Source of the DNA: Chloroflexota bacterium
GTDB lineage: Bacteria > Chloroflexota > Ktedonobacteria > Ktedonobacterales > Ktedonobacteraceae
NCBI GenBank assembly: GCA_902812455.1
Contig: CADDZH010000125.1
Span: 1 to 14,204, forward strand
DNA: 14,204 bases
Direction: 5' to 3'
This document shows positions 5,701 through 11,266 of the stretch, one piece after another; positions within the stretch are counted from its first letter, which is position 1, and each line of letters opens with the position of its first letter. The notes beneath the pieces are model-generated. The model worked only from the letters and a program-made list of their open reading frames with translations. It had not been told where the DNA came from and did no database searches. The translations under genes and the position numbers were made by a program.

Positions 5701-6495
5701 CTATCGCCTCCAGGGAGTGGCTTCAATTGCGGAGACTGTGCCCTTGAAGCGCATTGCCAGCTTGAGGGCAGCGTCGTGAGCAGCAAGCTCTGTTGAATCA
5801 TCAAGTGGGGCTAATTCGACTTTGCCGTAACGGCGCTCTAAGGCGAGCTGGATCAGGAGATCAGTAAACCAGGGATTTTTGGGCAGCACCGGCCCATGCA
5901 GGTAGGTGCCAAAGACGTTTTTGTAGACAGCGCCCTCGAAGTTGTCTTTGCCGTTGTTGCCCCAGCCCGCGAGCACTTTGCCCAGCGGCCTGGCTCCTGG
6001 GCCTAGATAGGTGCGCCCGCTGTGGTTCTCGTAGCCCACCAGGATTCTGGTGCCTGTCTCTTCAAAGGTGCATTCAAGGGCCATATGGGTCATGAAGCGC
6101 GTCGCGCCGCCCTCTGTATACAGGTCAAGGATGCCGGTGCCAGGGAGCTCTGGCCCCTGAAATGGTTTGTAGTAGTGGCCCAGCAACTGGTAGCCTGCGC
6201 AAACACTCAAGACAACCGTATCTGACTCCACAGCTTCTCGTAACGAAGGCGCTTTGGCCTGGATATCACGCGAGGCAAGCTCCATCTCGCGGTCTGCTCC
6301 ACCATGAAAGAGGATCAGGTCATATTTTGTGAAGTCGGGGGTCTGCTTCACAAAAATCTGCTCGACTTCGGTGCCAATGCCCCGCCATTGACAACGTTTC
6401 TGGATGGCATACAGGTTGCCGCGATCGGCTGCCACACTCATCAATGTAGGGTAAAGGTGCCCGATCCTGAGCACCATGCCAGTATCTTCGTTCAT
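5701..6495 (-). CDS. gatD: Lipid II isoglutaminyl synthase, glutaminase subunit GatD
   Basis: A 264-residue class I (triad) glutamine amidotransferase of the CobB/CobQ-like GatD type. In the MurT/GatD complex it releases ammonia from glutamine, which MurT uses to amidate the alpha-carboxyl of D-Glu in lipid II on the cytoplasmic side of the membrane. The oxyanion/substrate strand ILFHGGADREME lies at 61-72. The nucleophile Cys99 is in SVCAGYQLLG (97-106), a likely substrate-binding Arg133 in GGATRFMTH, GYENHSGRTYLG at 154-165, and the catalytic His200 in GTYLHGPVLPKNP (196-208). The third triad member is expected to come from MurT. The start ATG 6495 has GAGGAG 11 bases ahead. It begins 29 bases after murT stops, the standard partner order. 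Length and motifs match the family (about 240-260 residues). Confidence 0.93.
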   Translation of the reverse strand: MNEDTGMVLRIGHLYPTLMSVAADRGNLYAIQKRCQWRGIGTEVEQIFVKQTPDFTKYDLILFHGGADREMELASRDIQAKAPSLREAVESDTVVLSVCAGYQLLGHYYKPFQGPELPGTGILDLYTEGGATRFMTHMALECTFEETGTRILVGYENHSGRTYLGPGARPLGKVLAGWGNNGKDNFEGAVYKNVFGTYLHGPVLPKNPWFTDLLIQLALERRYGKVELAPLDDSTELAAHDAALKLAMRFKGTVSAIEATPWRR

Positions 6496-6524
6496 GGTAA
6501 CGTCAACTCCTCACACAAGTACTG

Positions 6525-7991
6525 TTATTCCTCCCAGAAATGTTTCACCCAGCCGCGCCTCTGCATGATGCGCCGCAGCTCATGGGTGGGGGTATAGCTG
6601 GCCATGATATAGAGAGTTCCCCCCGGGCCTGCATTCTTCAGGGCGGCATCCAGAGCGGCTTCGCGCTCGTGAATAACGCTGATCTTGTCAAGCGGGACCT
6701 CGGCATATTTCAAGCGCATTGCCAGTTCTTCAGCTTTCGCTCCACTGCATACAACGTCGCGGACATCCTGGGCGATCTCTTCAATATCTACGTCCCAGAG
6801 CCAGGCGAAGTCCTCGCCGTCTACAACAGTGTTGCTGGCTACGACCATCATATGCTTCTCAGTAGGGTGCTGCTTGATCAGGCGCAGTATGAGGTTGAAC
6901 GAGGTGGGATTTTTCACGAAGGCCAGGTAGATGGTGCGATCGCCGGCCTGTATCTTTTCCAGGCGTCCAAATGCTGTACGCATGCCGGCAATAGCTAAGG
7001 GAGCTTTATCCACTGCAATACCTGCCGCCATAGCTGCTCCCAGCGCGGCCACCGCATTATAGACATTATGTATGCCGGGCAAAGGAATTACCAGTTCGAT
7101 CTCACCCTGAGGCGTGCGTATCTTCACCTGTGAAGGGCCTTCGCCGTCGGGGGCCAGTTTAATTGAGGTAGCCGCGAAATCGAGCCTGGGAAGGGTATAG
7201 CCACAGTTGGGGCAGCGATAGAGGCCCAGGTGAGACAGGTAGGCCACTTCATAGAGCAGATCTTCCTGGCAGTGGATGCAGCGGATAATATCGGCTGATT
7301 GCTCTGGTACGGGCATCCCCACATCGGGCGTCTCAAGGCCGAAAAAGAGGCGCCTGGCTTTCGCTTCCTGTCCAAAGTTGGCGACCTGGGGATCGTTCCC
7401 ATTGAGCAGGATGATCGAGGATTCTGGCAGGTTATTGAGCATTTTGTTGAGGGCTTTGGCAACGGAGTAGAGTTCGCCGTAACGATCAAGCTGGTCGCGG
7501 AAGATGTTGGTAATCAGGACGACATCGGGTTGAATTTCTGGCACTGCCACGGGGATGGTGCCCTCGTCGATCTCCAGGAGCAGCACATCGCTGTCCAGGC
7601 GGCCAAAGATATCGGCAAAGTTGACGGCTACCGAAGTCACGCCTTGCAGCATATTAGAGCCAGATCGGTTGTGAGAGACCCGCAGCCCGCTGGCGTCCGC
7701 AATGGCAGCGGTCATGCGCGCAGTGGTCGTCTTGCCATTGCTGCCGGTGATCACAATTTTTTTCGCTTTGCTCGCGCCAACCACCGATTTCAGAACACCT
7801 GGGTCAATACGCCGTGCGATCATCCCTGGCAGGCTGGTGCCGCCTCCAATACGCAACAAGCGTCCCGATGCTCCTGCAAGTTTGCCGGCTGATATGGCCA
7901 GGGCCAGGCGCGCTCGCCCTAGCCCGCCTGGCGCCGTTATCGCGCCGCTACTATGCTTGTTGTCGCTTGTGGTTCTATCGGCTATTTCCAT
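6525..7991 (-). CDS. murT: Lipid II isoglutaminyl synthase, ligase subunit MurT
   Basis: A 488-residue Mur-ligase-like protein that activates the D-Glu carboxyl of lipid II with ATP and adds the ammonia supplied by GatD, giving D-isoglutamine in peptidoglycan. The ATP loop is ITGSNGKTTT (81-90). The central domain has SGSNMLQGV, LLLEIDEGTIP and ITNIFRDQLDRYGEL. A four-Cys zinc ribbon typical of MurT is present (Cys238, Cys241, Cys260, Cys263), then PGIHNVYNAVAA. The C-terminal domain (DUF1727) shows FVKNPTSFN (358-366) and DGEDFAWLWDVDIEEI (391-406), whose acidic residues include the one expected to complete GatD's triad. About 25 polar residues precede the usual domain start, longer than typical. 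The ATG has GGGAG about 12 bases upstream, so an internal start is possible. It lies 25 bases after the hisC-like gene. Confidence 0.94.
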   Translation of the reverse strand: MEIADRTTSDNKHSSGAITAPGGLGRARLALAISAGKLAGASGRLLRIGGGTSLPGMIARRIDPGVLKSVVGASKAKKIVITGSNGKTTTARMTAAIADASGLRVSHNRSGSNMLQGVTSVAVNFADIFGRLDSDVLLLEIDEGTIPVAVPEIQPDVVLITNIFRDQLDRYGELYSVAKALNKMLNNLPESSIILLNGNDPQVANFGQEAKARRLFFGLETPDVGMPVPEQSADIIRCIHCQEDLLYEVAYLSHLGLYRCPNCGYTLPRLDFAATSIKLAPDGEGPSQVKIRTPQGEIELVIPLPGIHNVYNAVAALGAAMAAGIAVDKAPLAIAGMRTAFGRLEKIQAGDRTIYLAFVKNPTSFNLILRLIKQHPTEKHMMVVASNTVVDGEDFAWLWDVDIEEIAQDVRDVVCSGAKAEELAMRLKYAEVPLDKISVIHEREAALDAALKNAGPGGTLYIMASYTPTHELRRIMQRRGWVKHFWEE

Positions 7992-8016
7992 TTGTACGTT
8001 TCACTCCCTTGCTATC

Positions 8017-9132
8017 CTACCCTTCGACCGCTGCCAGCGCCTGAGCGAGTCTTGCTGTATGCTCGGGCAGCCCGACCGTGACGCGCACAGAGTTGCGCAA
8101 AGAGGCAGATTGAAAGTAGCGCAGCAGAATGCCATGCGACTCAACTGTGGCGCGCAGTTTCTCGATTGTGATTGTGCCGTCACGGAGATGTGCGAGGATG
8201 AAGTTGCCCTCCGAGGGGACAGGAACAAGGTAGGGCTGCTGCGCAAGCACCTTGAATAGCTGCTCTCTCTCGTTGATGATACGTCGCACATTGTTCTGGA
8301 CGTAGTCAAGATTGTTGAGTGTCAGGATAGCGGCAATATGCCCGGCCATGTTGACCTCGAAAGGGTTCTGTGCCCGGCGTACATAGTGAGCGATCCATGC
8401 AGGGAATAGACCGTATCCAATACGCAAGCCAGCTAAACCGGCCCACTTGCTGAAGGTGCGCAAAACGACGAGGTTTGGATACTTTGCTACGAGATGCGCC
8501 ATTCCTTGCGGGCGCTGTGAGAACTCAACATATGCCTCGTCAACGACCACGATATGGCCGGTATCGAGCAAAGCCAGCACATCCTCTTCGCGCACGAGAT
8601 TACCTGTGGGATTGTTCGGCGAGCAGAGCACAATCAATTTAGTCGAAGGGCGAATTGCGGCGAGTATGGCCTCAATATCCAGTTCATATGCGGAGGTGCG
8701 GGGAACCTCTAAGACGGAAGCGTTACATAAGGTGGCACAGGTTGTGTAAAACGAGAAGGTAGGCGGGCAACAGATGATGGTATCGCCCGGGGAGAGGAAG
8801 ATTTGCCAGAGCAGGTAGATAAGCTCACTGCTGCCATGACCAACCACGATGAATTCTGGATCGAGGCCAGTGTACTTTGAAAGGGCTGTTCGTAGAGCAG
8901 TCGAGTTGGTATCGGGATAAATATTATAGTTCGTATAATTGCTGAGTGCTTGTAATACTTCGGGTACCGGGCTATAAGGACTTTCGTTGCTATTTAACTT
9001 CACAAGTTGATGAAGAGGAATTCCGGTACGTGCACTAAAGGTTTCTAGTGACTCGCCAGGAATATACTCTGCTATGCAATCTAGCTCTGGACGAACATTC
9101 ATATACCCCGGAGATGGGTGAAATAACATCAT
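8017..9132 (-). CDS. hisC: Histidinol-phosphate aminotransferase-like PLP enzyme
   Basis: A 371-residue class I/II aminotransferase of the HisC type, which makes histidinol phosphate from imidazole-acetol phosphate with glutamate as amino donor. PLP contacts are all present: KLNSNESPYSP (45-55) at the substrate arm, GHGSSELI (98-105), CSPNNPTG (170-177), VVVDEAYVEF (195-204, with Asp198 for the pyridine nitrogen), and TFSKWAGLAGLRIGYG with Schiff-base Lys229 and Arg237. The C-terminal SEGNFILA and RVTVG also fit HisC. No other histidine genes are in the window. Instead it is the first gene of a tight cluster with murT and gatD, so a related aminotransferase role is possible and the symbol is by family only. 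The start ATG 9132 is followed by a second ATG, with GAGGAGG about 11 bases upstream; a TTATTACAAT sequence further up may be a -10. Confidence 0.85.
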   Translation of the reverse strand: MMLFHPSPGYMNVRPELDCIAEYIPGESLETFSARTGIPLHQLVKLNSNESPYSPVPEVLQALSNYTNYNIYPDTNSTALRTALSKYTGLDPEFIVVGHGSSELIYLLWQIFLSPGDTIICCPPTFSFYTTCATLCNASVLEVPRTSAYELDIEAILAAIRPSTKLIVLCSPNNPTGNLVREEDVLALLDTGHIVVVDEAYVEFSQRPQGMAHLVAKYPNLVVLRTFSKWAGLAGLRIGYGLFPAWIAHYVRRAQNPFEVNMAGHIAAILTLNNLDYVQNNVRRIINEREQLFKVLAQQPYLVPVPSEGNFILAHLRDGTITIEKLRATVESHGILLRYFQSASLRNSVRVTVGLPEHTARLAQALAAVEG

Positions 9133-9170
9133 AACATTATATTCCTCCTCATATGCTCTTATTGTAATAA

Positions 9171-9213
9171 ATCAGAAAAACCAGCGTTTTTGAACAGTGC
9201 TCTGTAAGCTGGT
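9171..9213 (-). terminator. Intrinsic terminator after the phosphoesterase gene
   Basis: Read on the minus strand, ACCAGC (9213-9208) pairs with GCTGGT (9185-9180). An inner 4-base stem, ACAG/CTGT, is capped by AGCA. A run of T (TTTTTCTGAT) follows at once. It lies 51 bases after the stop of the phosphoesterase gene (9264) and before the hisC-like gene, so it should separate the two transcripts. The stem is interrupted by an unequal internal loop, so its strength is uncertain. Confidence 0.55.
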
Positions 9214-9263
9214 AAATTTTCTTTTTTTAGACTATATCATAAATACGGATAGCAGGGAACATA

Positions 9264-11048
9264 TTAGTACTTCTTCACATTCACGGCTTCATAGGCGGCA
9301 GCCTTGTGGCGCACTTCCTCCATATATTGCAAGGCCTGGCCCTTTGTCCTGATGCTCAGGTATTTTGCTTTTTGTTGTTCCTGTTCTTCTGGGGGCGATA
9401 TGCGCATATCTCGCAAAAACGCGACGTGCAAAAAGCCCTTTAACGAACTATCCACCGGTGCATTGGCTTCAGCCGGAGGCAAGAATGGCGTTGCTAGCAG
9501 GCCCTCCTCGCAGCGAATTCCTGAATCGGGGGGATCAGGCAAGCGTGTGGGCGCGTCCGTGCGGGGCGTTTTCAGTGAGAGCAGGTGCTTGAAGGTGTTG
9601 GCGTGCTTATCACGCTCTGTGAGCGGCTGCAGGCCAAATATGTTCTCAATGGTAGCGAGTACCGACGTATGATCGTAGACCGTGTGGTCAATGGTTCCCC
9701 TGGGAATGAGGGGTGAAACAATTACGGCAGGCACTCGCGCGCCGAGCAGCTTGAAATCGAAGTTATGGCGATTGCTTTCCGGGTCGGTCACCGAATCACC
9801 AGGAGCGACAGCCGCCGGAGGGAAGACGTGATCATAAAATCCCCCGTGCTCATCGTAGGTGATCACAAGCAGGCTGCTTTCCCACAGGGGCGAATTGCGA
9901 ATCGCCTCATAAATAGCCTTCAAGAGCCTCTCCCCGCGCGTCACATCATCCTTAGGGTGCTGCGAATCGCCGCACTTGAAGTCGGCCCCGTGCGTAATCG
10001 TATGTCCATAATTCGGCTCGATAAATACATATGAAGGAGCATAGTTGGGGTTACTGACATCCCCGCTGAAATCATCAAAATCCTTGAAGCGCCCACGCAG
10101 CAGGTTAAAATCCATGCCGCTGATAGCGAGCGTTTGCGGGAAGAGATCGCCTTTATATATCATCCAATCCAGGTCGTCGTCATCTAACTGATCATAGATC
10201 GTGCCATTATCAAACTTGTAGCCATTTAGAAAGGCCGAACTCGCCAGATTAAACGCCTGCGGGCTATCATCCAGCCCTCCCGACGAGGCGGCATGCACAA
10301 AGAAGCGATTCGGCCACGTTGGACCGGGCATCGATGAAAACCAGCGATCGCACACGGCAAATTCCTTCGCCAGCGTAGTCAGTACCGGCAATTGCTCAGG
10401 CGCATAGCACTTCATGATCTCGCCAGGGTGCGCAGGATCGGCATGGCTATAGCGCGTGACAAAGCCGCTCATCTTCTTCTTGATCGCGCTATATGTGCCG
10501 CCTGCTCCGCAGAGCTGCTCCTCCACATCCGCGAACTCGTGCCCTGGATCGAACGGCATGGCCCAATCGGCGGGCGCCTGCGCCACATAGACATTCCCGT
10601 TGGCATCTGTATTGCTGTTGTTTGTAGCATTCAGCCCGTCGATTGTTGTTGGCTCCCCGCTGACGACATCGATACCCTCTATCCCCGACAGGCCCAGCAT
10701 GTGATCGAAGGCCCTGTTTTCCAGCATGATCACAAACACATGCTGGATCTGGTCTGGTTTGCGCCGCTGGCGCAAAAAAAGCCTGCAGGGCAGCAGCGTG
10801 ACATATGTAATAGCTATCCAGATCAGGCTGACCACATTGGCAAAGAGCAGGCACAGCACTTTGGCAACAAAGAACGCTGCCTGGCACACCGGCGCCGCTA
10901 TGCGTAGCAACATATTGCCTGTACTGCCCCATGCCGCGCATCGTCTCGCGCCTGCATCGGCCCACGCAGTACACGCCCGCGTCACTGCGATCAGCCAGCG
11001 GCTGCGCGTGCGATCCATCTGCAGTTGCACATACCCGCAAAGCGACAT
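9264..11048 (-). CDS. Membrane-anchored phosphoesterase (phospholipase C / AcpA family)
   Basis: A 594-residue protein with the phosphoesterase domain shared by bacterial phospholipases C and AcpA acid phosphatases, which hydrolyse phosphate esters outside the cytoplasm. Catalytic-type motifs are in order: IMLENRAFDHMLG (107-119), SSMPGPTWPNRFFVHAASSG (238-257), FIEPNYGH (342-349), HPKDDVTRGE (364-373), VITYDEHGGFYDHVFPP (395-411), LGARVPAVIVSPLIPRG (435-451) and YDHTSVLATIE (458-468). There is no Tat or Sec signal of the usual kind. Instead, residues 1-44 are basic and a hydrophobic block spans about 45-92, enough for one long or two short membrane helices, then RQRRKPDQ. The ATG 11048 has AAGAGGTG 7 bases upstream. 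It follows the STAND protein gene on the same strand, but a 218-base gap with a large hairpin separates them. The substrate is unknown. Confidence 0.88.
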   Translation of the reverse strand: MSLCGYVQLQMDRTRSRWLIAVTRACTAWADAGARRCAAWGSTGNMLLRIAAPVCQAAFFVAKVLCLLFANVVSLIWIAITYVTLLPCRLFLRQRRKPDQIQHVFVIMLENRAFDHMLGLSGIEGIDVVSGEPTTIDGLNATNNSNTDANGNVYVAQAPADWAMPFDPGHEFADVEEQLCGAGGTYSAIKKKMSGFVTRYSHADPAHPGEIMKCYAPEQLPVLTTLAKEFAVCDRWFSSMPGPTWPNRFFVHAASSGGLDDSPQAFNLASSAFLNGYKFDNGTIYDQLDDDDLDWMIYKGDLFPQTLAISGMDFNLLRGRFKDFDDFSGDVSNPNYAPSYVFIEPNYGHTITHGADFKCGDSQHPKDDVTRGERLLKAIYEAIRNSPLWESSLLVITYDEHGGFYDHVFPPAAVAPGDSVTDPESNRHNFDFKLLGARVPAVIVSPLIPRGTIDHTVYDHTSVLATIENIFGLQPLTERDKHANTFKHLLSLKTPRTDAPTRLPDPPDSGIRCEEGLLATPFLPPAEANAPVDSSLKGFLHVAFLRDMRISPPEEQEQQKAKYLSIRTKGQALQYMEEVRHKAAAYEAVNVKKY

Positions 11049-11064
11049 ATCACTACACCTCTTG

Positions 11065-11092
11065 ATTGTAAGCAGATTAAGGCAAGGTTCAA
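11065..11092 (-). promoter_or_regulatory. Candidate promoter of the phosphoesterase gene
   Basis: On the minus strand, TTGAAC (11092-11087) and TACAAT (11070-11065) are separated by 16 bases and match sigma-70-type boxes well. The predicted start of transcription would fall within or next to the ribosome binding site, giving a very short leader, which weakens the call. Confidence 0.3.
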
Positions 11093-11130
11093 AAATGAAC
11101 GAAAGAACTTGACAGCGTGAACAGTTATAT

Positions 11131-11203
11131 CATGTCATCCTGAGCGAAGCGAAGGATCTCTGCCGATCGGCATCAGATGTTTCGCTTCGCTCAACATGAC
11201 ATG
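11131..11203. repeat. 73-base inverted repeat with GAGCGAAGCGAA arms
   Basis: The left arm, 11131-11153 (CATGTCAT, CCT, GAGCGAAGCGAA), is the reverse complement of the right arm, 11181-11203, over 23 bases apart from a 3-base block near the middle. The loop holds another perfect palindrome, TGCCGATCGGCA (11161-11172), and an ATCT/AGAT pair, so the whole element can fold into one long hairpin. It lies between two minus-strand genes, without a T-run. The arm resembles a short 'CCTGAGCGAAGCGAAGGATC' repeat I associate with Chloroflexota intergenic DNA. It may be a MITE-like or REP-like element that also limits readthrough from the STAND gene. Confidence 0.75.
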
Positions 11204-11266
11204 GCCAGACTGTTCTGATGATTGAGGAATTCTCACGTTTATTTGAACCTCGCCAGATTACCAAAA

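Noticed and set aside
7299..8259. Plus-strand open frames of 185-197 residues opposite murT and the hisC-like gene
   Set aside because: MurT and HisC motifs on the minus strand explain the sequence; the antisense frames have no support.
9133..9263. T-box or riboswitch leader upstream of the hisC-like gene
   Set aside because: No T-box motif or specifier structure is visible; the hairpin with T-run is better explained as the terminator of the upstream gene.
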